A DNA stretch of 64,000 nucleotides from Tomocerus qinae. Its lineage: Eukaryota; Arthropoda; Collembola; Entomobryomorpha; Tomoceridae. The stretch's first letter is position 1. Each line of letters opens with the position of its first letter. The notes beneath the pieces are model-generated. The model had not been told where the DNA came from. It worked only from the letters and a program-made list of their open reading frames with translations, and ran no database searches. The stretch lies in the NCBI GenBank assembly GCA_020055645.1, contig CM034546.1, positions 84,630,001 to 84,694,000 of the forward strand, given 5' to 3'. Of the stretch, positions 19,417 through 30,061 are shown piece by piece. The position numbers were made by a program, and so were the translations under genes.

Positions 19417-20654
19417 TTGTCTAGAGTCTATACCGGTTATTGCTTTCCAGCAATACGGTCTAGTATCGTTGGCTCTACCAAATGCATTCTGTTTGCCACG
19501 GAATCCGTGGCAAACAGAGGTGATGGCCGACAATGAGGCGAGGTGGAAATGAGTGGAGGCGGCCAAAATATCCATGGTTATTATAATAAAAAATAAATCA
19601 GAACAGCATTTCATTTCAAAAGTTATATGACTTTCATAAACATTCTCAGGGGAAATATTTATTGCAACAGTCGTTTGATATGATATACTACATACCTTTT
19701 AGCATATAACATTGTTATCACCATCCTAAGCTACACTGTCTACAGTGCGTACCAACTCTATGCATAATACAATACAAGCTATATTTTATTGGATTAACTT
19801 TCGAACTATGTAAACATGATAATAGACTAGATTTAGATTATCTTAATTAATTACTGTTTGGAAGGAGCAACTGTTGACACAATATTTCCGATTAAATTAT
19901 ACCATTTTCGTATAAATTATATAGCTTTGGAATAAATTACATTTCCGAAGAATTGTAGCATTTATTTTATTTATTTACCTACAATTTGCCATAATTTATT
20001 TGAAAATGTTATAATTTATTTGAAAATGTTATAATTTATTCGAAAATGCTACAATTAATTCGAAAATGTGGTAATTTATTCCGAAATGTTGTAATTTGTT
20101 CGGAAATTCTTATGCAGTGACTTGCAATATTGATGATTTATAACCCAAAAATCTACCATGTCTGTCTATTTTGTGTGTCAACATAATAATAGTTGTGTCA
20201 ACAGTCATTCCAAACAGTAATTAATTAAGATAATCTAAATCTAGTCTATTATCATGTTTTCATAGTTCGAAAGTTAATCCAGTAAAATATAGCTTGTATT
20301 GTATTATGTATAGAGTTGGTACGCACTGTAGACAGTGTAGCTTAGGATGGTGATAACAATGTTATATGCTAAAATGTATGTAGTATATCATATCAAACGA
20401 CTGTTGCAATAAATATTTCCCTTGAGAATGTTTATGAAAGTCATATAACTTTTGAAATGAAATGCTGTTCTGATTTATTTTTTATTATAATAACCATGGA
20501 TATTTTGGCCGCCTCCACTCATTTCCACCTCGCCTCATTGTCGGCCATCACCTCTGTTTGCCACGGATTCCGTGGCAAACAGAATGCATTTGGTAGAGCC
20601 AACGATACTAGACCGTATTGCTGGAAAGCAATAACCGGTATAGACTCTAGACAA
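19417..20654. mobile_element. 1.24-kb palindromic element with about 466-bp TIRs and 9-bp target duplication
   Basis: Arms 19417-19882 and 20193-20654 are reverse complements with scattered mismatches (for example CTCAGGGG versus CTCAAGGG), which argues against an assembly fold-back. The ends read TTGTCTAGAGTC and GACTCTAGACAA, flanked by GATACACAT at 19408-19416 and 20655-20663. A 9-bp duplication plus long TIRs indicates a MULE-like or foldback element. Each arm contains its own perfect hairpin (GTTTGCCACGGA and complement). The same 66-residue ORF appears on opposite strands of the two arms simply because they are inverted copies. The core is a 20-bp tandem repeat. Confidence 0.88.
19985..20106. 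repeat. 20-bp tandem repeat core of the palindromic element
   Basis: About six units of TGTTATAATTTATTTGAAAA, decaying to TGTTGTAATTTGTTCGGAAA at the right edge. The left part of the core (19895-19975) holds related units in the opposite sense. Confidence 0.85.
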
Positions 20655-20676
20655 GATACACATGACTATTGTACAT

Positions 20677-20928
20677 GGAAAAGAAATTAGACCCGTGCAA
20701 GACAGAATTTTCATAAGCGATTATTGAAAGGTTTTTAGAAATCTGCAAAATTTTATTGATGATATACCTTGGCAACTGTATAATGTCACTATTTAATTTA
20801 TACTTGCTGAATGCGAAATCTAATTCAAAGTTTATCTCATTGCTTAGATACAAATTAAAAACAAATAAAAACGAAATTCGCATTTCAGATAACCTACAAA
20901 GAATTGGTACGGGTCTAATTTATTTTCC
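20677..20928. mobile_element. 252-bp MITE-like inverted-repeat element
   Basis: Inverted ends GGAAAAGAAATTAGACCCGT (20677-20696) and the complement of GGAAAATAAATTAGACCCGT (20909-20928), with one mismatch in 20. It starts 14 bp after the target duplication of the preceding element. No ORF is supported inside. Confidence 0.65.
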
Positions 20929-21609
20929 AATCCAATAGTAGACCCCAGCATGCGCGACTCGATTTCGAAAGGTATTATTAGTATTACATTATAACAATGC
21001 CCCCTTGGATCAAGACGGTAAAATACAAATTTGCCCTACCATATATATGTACATATATATGTGGGTAAATTTTTCTCAGTCTGCGATTATATAATAGAAT
21101 ATCTTGTGGCTGAGAGAGGTAAAGGACCTGACCTTAAAAGGGAGACTTTGATTGAGCCTGTTAGAGACGCGAGAAACCCCTTTTCAATCATTAACTGCGC
21201 ACATTTTCATTGCTGCCATAAATATTTATTACCCGACTAACACCATTCAAATTCAAACACTTGCCCTAGACTTCTAATTTCGTGTAATTATTTCAAGTAA
21301 CAGATTTGTTTTTCACGATCTCGAAAAACATATAATTAAACTTGAAGGTGGGGCCGGAGGTGGAAGGCGAAATTAATTATTCATGGAAATTTCTGAAAAT
21401 TTCTGAAACAATGCCGCTTTCAGGGTCTCGAAGGTTCTTATCATCTTTATGAATGTTGAAACTGAATTTTCTTTTTCTATCGATGGTCAGCTTAAAACAA
21501 TCAAAATATCTAAATTTCATATAAATACACGGTGCGCACGTGAAAGAAGTATTTATTTTAGCCTTTCTCGGTTGAAAGTTGGTACCAGAGGTACCAGGGA
21601 TTTTAATAA
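20929..21609. other. Non-coding stretch
   Basis: Only an AT palindrome, CATATATATGTACATATATA at about 21041-21060, stands out. No gene was recognised. Confidence 0.4.
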
Positions 21610-21651
21610 AAATAATTCTATAATCTAATCGTACAAATACATGACTATCTA

Positions 21652-21828
21652 CAGGTGCCGGCAATTAGAACTGGGACATAGGAGCTTATGCAGTGTCGGT
21701 AAGCAATACAACTTAGGTTCAGAGTACCAGGAACCATGGCAATGCCAAAACCCCTTGGAGTATTCTAATGTATTTTTGGACACTGCTATGCATTAACTCT
21801 ATGTCCCAGTTATATTTGCCGGTCCCTG
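21652..21828. mobile_element. 177-bp MITE with TA duplication, Tc1/mariner type
   Basis: Inverted ends CAGGTGCCGGCAATTAGAAC and the complement of CAGGGACCGGCAAATATAAC, continuing TGGGACATAG. The element is flanked by TA on both sides, while the complete family C copy has a single TA at that point. TA duplication is diagnostic of Tc1/mariner-superfamily transposition. Non-coding. Confidence 0.88.
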
Positions 21829-21905
21829 TATGTCTTGGTAGGAGACCTAGGAAACCTACATATATTACGTAACCTAAAACCCCCTCTCCCAAGTGTAGCT
21901 GTAAG

Positions 21906-23505
21906 GGTGTTAGGCGAGGTGGCCCCATGGAAACTGGCCCCCCGGACACCTGGCCCCATGGCAAGTGGCCCTATGGATAGCTGGCACCAAGTTGGAGGAG
22001 CTTCCATGTATAGTCCGAGCTCTTAAACTTCCATCAATTGCTTTCCCATTCAATGTACTGGACCTCAGAAGGGCCATTATTACACCATCACATACATACT
22101 ACGACTTAGCATGGGGATTTAACATGTGACTTAGCATGGGGATTTAACATGGGACTTAGCATGGGGATTTAACATGGGACTTAGCATGGGGATTTAACAT
22201 GGGACTTAGCATGGGGATTTAACATGGGACTTAGCATGGGGATTTAACATGGGACTTAGCATGGGGATTTAACATGGGACTTAGCATGGGGATTTAACAT
22301 GGGACTTAGCATGGGGATTTAACATGGGACTTAGCATGGGGATTTAACATGGGACTTAGCATGGGGATTTAACATGGGACTTAGCATGGGGATTTAACAT
22401 GGGACTTAGCATGGGGATTTAACATGGGACTTAGCATGGGGATTTAACATGGGACTTAGCATGGGGATTTAACATGGGACTTAGCATGGGGATTTAACAT
22501 GGGACTTAGCATGGGGATTTAACATGGGACTTAGCATGGGGATTTAACATGGGACTTAGCATGGGGATTTAACATGGGACTTAGCATGAGACTTAGCATG
22601 GAGATTTAACATGGGATTTAACATGGGACTTAGCATGGGGATTTAGCATGGGACTTAGCATGGGGATTTAACATGGTACTTAGAATGGGACTTAGCATGG
22701 GAATTTAACATGGGACTTAGCATGGGGATTTAACATGAGACTTATCATTGGGATTTAACATGGGACTTAGCATGGGGATTTAACATGGGACTTAGCATGG
22801 GGATTTAACATGGGACTTAGCATGTGGATTTAACATGGGACTTAGCATGGGGATTTAGCATGGGATTTAGCATGGGGATTTAACATGGGACTTAGCATGG
22901 GGATTTAACATGGGACTTAACATGGGACTTAGCATTGGGATTTAACATGGGACTTAACATGGGATTTAGCATGAGGATTTAACATGGGACTTAGCATGAG
23001 GATTTAACATGGGACTTAGCATGTGGATTTAACATAGGACTTAGCATGAGACTTAGCATGGGGATTTAACATGGGACTTAGCATGAGGATTTAACATGGG
23101 ACTTAGCATGAGGATTTAACATGGGACTTAACATGAGGATTTAACATGGGACTTAGCATGTGGATTTAACATGGGGATTTAACATGGGACTTAGGGTGAG
23201 GATTTAACATGGGACTTAGCGTGAGGATTTAACATGGGACTTAAGCATAGGGATTGAGCATGGGATTTAGCATGGCCACCATATTTTCCCAAGAGTAAAG
23301 AGGGTCGTAGTGATGTGATGTGATGGTGTAATAATGGCCCTTCTGATGGTCAGTACATTGAATGGGAAAGGGATTGATGGAAGTTTAAGAGCTCGGACTA
23401 TACACGGAAGCTCCTCCCACTTGGTGCCAGCTATCCATAGGGCCACTTGCCATGGGGCCAGGTGTCCGGGGGGCCAGTTTCCATGGGGCCACCTCGCCGG
23501 ACACG
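21906..23505. mobile_element. Element E2: second MULE-like minisatellite element
   Basis: It has the same terminal arms as E1 (21906-22100 and about 23270-23505) and the same end sequences. It inserted into family C with an 8-bp duplication, GCTGTAAG on the left and GCTGCAAG on the right, one mismatch. Unlike E1, the core is a single array in one orientation, about 46 units of the 25-bp repeat at 22103-23268, and the CCTAA centre and opposite-orientation array are missing. Units up to about 22580 are uniform; from there to 23268 they are heavily mutated, with half-units and TAGCATGAGG variants. Confidence 0.88.
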
Positions 23506-23965
23506 GCTGCAAGTGCTGGCTGTAACTCTTTTGTACATCGCCTCCTCCCATCAACTATAAACATAATATATGCACGTTCCTTGAAAGCAAAAAAGCGAAA
23601 TGCGCATGCCCCCTCCCTCTAAACCAACGGGTTGTTTCATATTATTTATAACATCAGAGCAATAATACAAATTCACATAAGTTGGTTATTGGTTATTGAA
23701 TGGAAATAATTAGCTAAATAAAGAAGGCAAATTGTTTTCCAAAATCTCGGAATCATATTTTTCTGGTTTTAAAGGGGAACATTCTGGGGTGTTTATTAAA
23801 AATAGAGTCTTTTATTATTCCCTGTATTGGACACTACGAAATACAGTTATTATTTTGGTTTAGGAAATTTTCCATTTGACCCGGAATTGTTTTTATTACT
23901 GTGATGGGTGGCCTGCTTAATTTCTCTTCAGTGCCGCAGGTTCGGCCCTTAGCTGGGTTCACTAG

Positions 23966-24270
23966 TCTATAATATAATCGTAGACTTGGAAAAAATTACC
24001 TATCTATCTATATTTGTCTGGAGGAAATCTGTATATCTATTACGTAACGCAAAACCCACTTCCCCATATGTAACGCAAGTGCTGACTGCAACACTTTTGA
24101 GTACCACCTCCTCCTATCAACTGCACGCGTAATATATGCATGTACCTTAGAAGCTAAAAAGCAACTAGCGCAAGCCCAATTCCTCTAAACAACCGAAATG
24201 AACATAACAAGGTTGAATGGTGGTGAGTCGTGATTAAATGGAAATGATTTGCCAAAGAAGACATTCCGTA
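23966..24270 (+). repeat. Repeat family C, truncated diverged copy in tandem
   Basis: It begins TATAATATAATCGTAGACTT directly at the end of the interrupted copy and repeats the family C block order (ACGTAACGCAAAACCC, GTAACGCAAGTGC, CACCTCCTCC, ATATATGCATGTACC) with many changes. It stops after about 300 bp. Confidence 0.65.
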
Positions 24271-24395
24271 ATGATCGTAATGTGCATTATTAAATAGCAT
24301 TTCAAAACTTATAATACAAATTGGTTATGTTATAACCCTATACGGTCAGTGTGGTAATTGGGAACATTTGACGGCATACCGTCGCATGATTTCCG

Positions 24396-24416
24396 GTGAC
24401 GTAATGGTGACGTCAA
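24396..24416. promoter_or_regulatory. Pair of CRE-like sites
   Basis: GGTGACGTAATGGTGACGTCA: two GGTGACGT half-repeats 11 bp apart, the second a full TGACGTCA. They lie about 80 bp upstream of the ATG of a short broken ORF. CREB/ATF binding is possible, but the match alone proves nothing. Confidence 0.35.
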
Positions 24417-24489
24417 TAATACTTTCCAATACTTTCAAAGTCTAGAAATAGGCACTACTGAAAATTGATATAAACAATTACGTTACACC

Positions 24490-24870
24490 ATGCTGCAAGG
24501 AAGTCTACTATATTCTTGTAAATCACGGATACTAAATACCATTGTAAATGTGGCAGCAAGTAAGCCTTTATACAACATAAGTGAAGTAATTTCTGAATTA
24601 GGAATGTTTGAAACAATAAAAACCTTCGTCAAAGACAAAAATCTTCGAAAAGCCATCCCAACTTTTGGAGTTTTATTTCAACATTAAAAAGTGACCAGCA
24701 ATATCATTCAGTGAAAATGGAATTGTCATTGCAAGATAAATTCATTTCATTTGTACCTCGAAAAGTACGCGAATGTAAAGAGCAGTTTATTCGGCATAAA
24801 ATGGTATTCTTTACAAATCAAACATACATGGAAAATATAAGTCGATTATTTCCAGCTAGAATTTGTTAAG
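24490..24870 (+). pseudogene. Short broken ORF, family unknown
   Basis: A 65-codon ORF (24490-24687) starts MLQGSLLYSCKSRILNT and carries KTFVKDKNLRKAIP. Coding-like sequence continues in another frame from about 24663 (NFWSFISTLKSDQQYHSVKM) to a TAA near 24870, ending MENISRLFPARIC. A single frameshift at about 24660 would separate the halves, for a product of about 125 residues. No domain is recognised; a transposon-derived exon is plausible. Coding status is inferred only from composition and continuity. Confidence 0.35.
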
Positions 24871-25584
24871 CATTTTTATTAACATTGAGCTATTATTTAG
24901 TTCCTAATTACTATTACTGTTAATATTAATTTCGAACTAAGAATGTTTTTTAATGTAGTATTTGCTAGAGACCTATAGTATTATATGTAGATGTTAAATA
25001 TTTAGAACAATAATTTTATCAATTCCATTGACTATTCCCAATTAATTTGGGTCTAGTAATATTATATATTAGTATGAATGATTAGAATATTATTTTTATT
25101 GTAGTTTGAGTAGTACAGCATAATAGTTAGATGTAGTGCGAAAATTAAATATGTCTACGTTTAAAAGTCATTGTAAAACTAATTTAGCTGTTAATTAAGT
25201 TTTTCATGAATATTTTTCTATTGCAAGGTAAGCGAAAAATAGTTCATTTCTTGATTTTGCGAATATATATGTTTAGAGTGATGTTAATCATTACTATGCA
25301 ATAAACGTATATGATAGACATTAAATATGCTTTTTAACGCGTGTAACATTAGTTGTACCATACTTACCATAAGTACCACAAGTAATAAACACAAAATATT
25401 ATTACTGGTTGCTAGCACTTAGTTGAAATAAGTAGATAAAACACGGTTACGCTGTACAAGCTACCGACTAAATTAAGGCTATTCTTAGTGCAACCGTAGG
25501 AAAAAGACTTAAACCTTTCCTCGGGTAGAGTACTGAATAAACCATGCCCAAATGGATGTAAAAAAGTGGTGTGAAATTGCATAA
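24871..25584. other. Non-coding AT-rich stretch
   Basis: Nothing recognised before the minisatellite. Confidence 0.4.
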
Positions 25585-25998
25585 AAAGTTATAACGAGGT
25601 TAATTAAAATAACAAGGTTAATTAAAACAACGAGGTTAATTAAAATAACGAGGTTAATTAAAATAACGAGGTTAATAAAAATAACGAGGTTAATAAAAAT
25701 AACGAGGTTAATAAAAATAACGAGGTTAATTAAAATAATGAGGTTAATTAAAATAACGAGGTTAATTAAAATAACGAGGTTAATCAAAATAACGACGCTG
25801 ATTAAAATAACGAAATTCATTAAAATAACGGAAATGTTTAAAATAAAGAGGTTGTTTCAAATGACGGAGTTATTTAAAAGGACAGGGTTATTCAAAATAA
25901 CGGGGTTATTCAAAATGACATTGGGATTTAAAATGACGTTTTTTTTACAATGATGGGGTAATTTAAAATGACGGGGTGATGTAAAATGACGGGGTGAT
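25585..25998. repeat. 18-bp minisatellite with graded decay
   Basis: The unit is ATAACGAGGTTAATTAAA. About 13 near-identical copies run to about 25800, then units drift progressively (GGAAATGTTTAAAATA, GGGTTATTCAAAATA) to ATGACGGGGTGATTTAAA at the right edge. The 18-bp period keeps several frames open on both strands; those ORFs are not genes. Confidence 0.93.
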
Positions 25999-26089
25999 TT
26001 AAATTATATTATGTCCCTATAATATTAAAGATATAATGCAATTGTAAAAGCGATATATAAGGTAGCTTTTGCACATGTGCGCACTGCAA

Positions 26090-26580
26090 AAGTATTTTCT
26101 GAGCCTATTTTCCCCAAGACCTCGATTTTTCAAGGTGAAAGCATGTCACCAATTTTTTTAATTCTATTTTTAAATGATATTATAGAGCACTTAGAGAAAT
26201 CTGGAGTTAAAGGAATATCAATAGAAAAGCGTTACAGCGCAAAATAAACAGTCTTAAGCAGTATTTTAAAAATAACGGGTTAAAAATTTGACTAAAACGA
26301 AAGTAGTTGTATTTCGTAGAGGGGGGATTTTATCTCCCAAAGCAATATTTCTATGGGGTGAAGAACAAATTGAAATCGTTAGTAGTTACATATATCTTGG
26401 TGTACTATTTAATGAAAACTTAATATTTAAGAAATCTACTGAGAGAGCTATAGTCAAGGGTAAAGTAGCTATGCCTAAATCGTTCACAATATTTTATAAA
26501 GCTAGAATCACTAATATTCAGAGCCACTGTACCTTATTCGAGTCCCTTGTGAGATCGGTTACCATCTATTGTGCAAACAT
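26090..26580 (+). pseudogene. Non-LTR reverse transcriptase fragment, broken
   Basis: One frame at about 26131-26220 reads QGESMSPIFLILFLNDIIEH, the RT block just before the catalytic site. The sequence then jumps without YADD to LQRKINSLKQYFKNNGLKI, and after a frameshift to TKTKVVVFRRGG and SSYIYLGVLFNE, the post-catalytic thumb region. So the YADD segment is deleted and at least one frameshift is present: a dead LINE relic. The right end is cut by the 18-bp minisatellite at 26597. It is not the same family as the intact LINE at 32042. Confidence 0.8.
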
Positions 26581-26596
26581 ATGAGGATTACGATAC

Positions 26597-27354
26597 ATGT
26601 TGCACTGTTGCACTGTTGCATACAGTTGCACTGTTGCATACAGTTGCACTGTTGCATACAGTTGCACTGTTGCATACAGTTGCACTGTTGCATACAGTTG
26701 CACTGTTGCATACAGTTGCACTGTTGCATACAGTTGCACTGTTGCATACAGTTGCACTGTTGCATACAGTTGCACTGTTGCATACAGTTGCACTGTTGCA
26801 TACAGTTGCACTGTTGCATACAGTTGCACTGTTGCACTGTTGCATACAGTTGCACTGTTGCATACAGTTGCACTGTTGCATACAGTTGCACTGTTGCATA
26901 CAGTTGCACTGTTGCATACAGTTGCACTGTTGCATACAGTTGCACTGTTGCATACAGTTGCACTGTTGCATACAGTTGCACTGTTGCATACAGTTGCACT
27001 GTTGCATACAGTTGCACTGTTGCATACAGTTGCACTGTTGCATACAGTTGCACTGTTGCATACAGTTGCACTGTTGCATACAGTTGCACTGTTGCATACA
27101 GTTGCACTGTTGCATACAGTTGCACTGTTGCATACAGTTGCACTGTTGCATACAGTTGCACTGTTGCATACAGTTGCACTGTTGCATACAGTTGCACTGT
27201 TGCATACAGTTGCACTGTTGCATACAGTTGCACTGTTGCATACAGTTGCACTGTTGCATACAGTTGCACTGTTGCATACAGTTGCACTGTTGCATACAGT
27301 TGCACTGTTGCATACAGTTGCACTGTTGCATACAGTTGCACTGTTGCATACAGT
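26597..27354. repeat. 18-bp minisatellite, about 42 copies
   Basis: Nearly perfect copies of TTGCACTGTTGCATACAG. One unit near 26826 is a 9-bp half-unit (TTGCACTGT repeated). The 18-bp period and lack of stops leave long ORFs open in several frames on both strands; they are periodicity artefacts. Near-zero divergence indicates recent expansion, so copy number is probably variable between individuals. Confidence 0.97.
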
Positions 27355-27488
27355 TGAAAAATCAGCTTTCAATTGTTGGCCTCTGACTGCCAACCTACCT
27401 GATCTTGTGGTAATACTAACATAACATAATCCAGAATATCACTCCCTTATTTCATGGGTTTGAATGCAGCAATCTGTGCGTGAAAGTT

Positions 27489-27507
27489 AAGGTTAGGTTA
27501 GGTTAGG
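27489..27507. repeat. Short TTAGG telomere-type run
   Basis: GGTTAGGTTAGGTTAGG, about three and a half TTAGG units, at the left edge of repeat family F. Confidence 0.7.
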
Positions 27508-27650
27508 AGGTGTTTAGGAGGGTTGAAACGTGACCTTCTGGTCACGTCTGATAAAGATCCAGTGAAACATTGGGGGGTCATGTGTAAATATTCCGAGATA
27601 TAGAGGTGGCTTGGGATTTTCTCCCGCACCGTTTGCTGCACTTTGACCCA
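27508..27650. repeat. Dispersed repeat family F, copy 1
   Basis: It shares an ordered series with 43003-43130 in the same orientation: GAAACGTGACCT, GATGAAACATT-like, GGGGGTC, TAAATATTC and GAGATA. It includes a small hairpin, ACGTGACCTTCTGGTCACGT. Non-coding, class unknown. Confidence 0.65.
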
Positions 27651-30061
27651 TTTTATGTAATATGAATTTTGTATTTTGGATCTCGCTACCAGGCAATGCC
27701 TGGCATTTAGGCCTGGCAGGCATAAATACATACTTACATTGGCAGGTAGATTTATTGCTTTATCAAGACTGGTTGTAATATTAAGATGGGAATATTTTAA
27801 TCTATGTATAGATGTGGAAGGTTCTTGTAAAATTATTACTTCTTTGGATATTTCATATTAACTGCATTAGAGAATTTTGTACCTATTGATATCTTGGCAA
27901 AAGTTAATGCATGTTCTAGGATTAAATATTGCTCCGTAGAAGAACTCAAATATAATAAATAGTATGATATGAATTACCTGGAAGTTGTACTGTTAACGGT
28001 TGATGAATGAAATTTCAGACAAATGAGGACAAAAGTACACAATGCATAATGTATAGCAATTTGCAATTCATTGAGGTAAGTGGGTATGAAAATGTATTGT
28101 CGTTACTCTCCTCTACATGTGGCCACACAAAGCACTACTTCTTATGACATAGTGTGTAAATATATTCAGAAAGTAAATCTGTCTCATCACCACCACTCAC
28201 AAGTATTTGTAAGCACCTTTGTCAGGATGTCTGTTTTGTTGTGCTATGAATAGATTAGTATGCAGATGGACAGTCACTACAACTATAGTAGTACTATACT
28301 TGACATATTTATACCATTTAGTACACTGTTCTCTCCAGTAGAGCGTGAATGCACCGTTTATCTATAACATGACTCACAGAACTAAATATAACTTTTTTAT
28401 AATGGTCAGTTTCAAAGCAGATAAACCTGTCAATAATGAAACTGAAATGAGGAGAGCCGGAGAGACGACTTCTTTCTACTCAAACAGACACTATAATATA
28501 CTGCTCACTTAGGTAATTATCTCAATGTAGCTTATAGGTACTCTTTGACTTTGATTATTTTCGTATTAAATTGAATTCTGACGTTTGGTGCCGTTGTTAG
28601 AACTGTCCATTTGATTGAAAAGAGGATTATAGATAATTCTGTGCAGATTTACTCGATATCTTTTATGCGGTGTACATGGTTTGTTCTTGTGTGAATTCTA
28701 GTGTGTTTCTGAGATTGTGGCCGGCTCTGAGTCAAGTGGAATGAATGAAGATTTGAGAGTGAATATATATTATGTATGAAGTTAGAGCTGTAACTCGTTA
28801 GTAGCCTTCTTTGGTGTGTACGTAGTACGTAGTATAGCCAGGGAATAAGCGACAGTTGCTAGTGGTATAGTTAGTACTTAATGCGAATAGGCATTGTGCA
28901 TCAGTTGTGTCGAGAAAGCCATCAATGCCAAATGGCACTAACCAAGTGATGGACTTTTATATCTGTTCTGGGATGGTTGCTTTTGGTTGAGAGTTGGTGG
29001 GGATGAGAAATGAAAAGATTCTACAGGCTTGCAATGTAACCAGTTACTTACTATTTATCGCTCAAGAGATTACCGAGAAGCCGATCGGTCCAGCGACTTT
29101 AACTGGACACAGCTAAATGGAGTGAGAGAAAGACACTTTGCATAGCTATGCATATGACGCCAAAATTAAAGTAGGGCCGTGTAGTCGCGTCACACACAAG
29201 TTGAATCAAGAGAGTTTCTCAGAAGAGGTTAAGTCGGAAAGGATGTATACATTATAAATAGACTTTTACGCAGAATGGGTTAGGCCAACTAAGAAACGAA
29301 ATACAAATTATAATGTAAAAACGTTAACAAGATGTTATTCTACTTCATGGAATGCACTCATACTAGGTACCATTAATTAAAAGTAAATGTGTCTAATTAC
29401 TTTGTTCGTATTACATTATCAGATTATCACATTCTTGAATGTACCTCTACATTGTACATTTGAGTGTATTAGTCGTCATCGTTTTAACACCACCGCCAAC
29501 ACTGCATGCACTTACACTCTTAAACATACAAATGGAAGATCACTTATACTTAGAGATTATCTGTGTAAGTTCTCAGAAGATGTTCTCTAGGTAGACGACT
29601 TTAAGAGAGCCGAAGGAGATAATAGCTATAAATCTCACTGGCGACTACTACACTCACTAATCACCCGTCTATGATCTGCAGTCGTTGTCCTTCATACTAT
29701 TAGGATTTTGCTTATGACCTATTTGTACCTACATGCAGATGCACTGAGGGTGTGTAGTGCTATGTACTTATAGGAGTTGATATGAATAATCCTGATGTAT
29801 ATGTGTATATATGTACACAATTAATGTTTTAATAGTGTACCCTAAAGCAGTTAAAGTAAGTCCACTATTAACAAAGTGTCTTTGTCGGGTAATTTCTGAA
29901 GGCACCCGACAAAAGCACGTTGCGTGTGGTGGACGTCGAGTAAACTACTTTTGGGACACTTAAAAACATTAATTGCAGTACTATTTACATATGGCCAGAT
30001 ATTTACACATATTGCTATCAATACAGATTCACTACTACTTAAACGTACTGTTGACTGTTGT
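27651..30061. other. 2.4-kb non-coding stretch
   Basis: The largest unexplained segment before the satellite. Visible features are a CCAGGCAATGCCTGG hairpin at about 27690 and a TGTCGGGT/ACCCGACA hairpin at about 29886-29914. ORFs here are short and lack any domain. Promoters or RNA genes cannot be excluded by eye. Confidence 0.4.

Larger units (their letters stand above)
21610..23985 (+). repeat. Repeat family C copy interrupted by two insertions
   Basis: Family C sequence occupies 21610-21651, 21829-21905 and 23506-23985. The gaps are filled by a 177-bp TA-flanked MITE and by element E2. The complete copy at 15757-16262 reads straight through both points (GACTATCTATGTCTTGG and GTGTAGCGCAAGTG), so both gaps are insertions. 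Confidence 0.85.

Noticed and set aside
19399-20690. Twin ORFs starting MKCCSDLFFIIITMDILA on opposite strands
   Set aside because: They are the two inverted arms of one palindromic element, cross a perfect hairpin and run into flanking DNA at different points. No domain.
26566-27424. Long ORFs of about 250-275 codons in five frames, both strands
   Set aside because: They are products of the 18-bp TTGCACTGTTGCATACAG array, whose period is divisible by three and contains no stops. No start context, domain or conserved frame.
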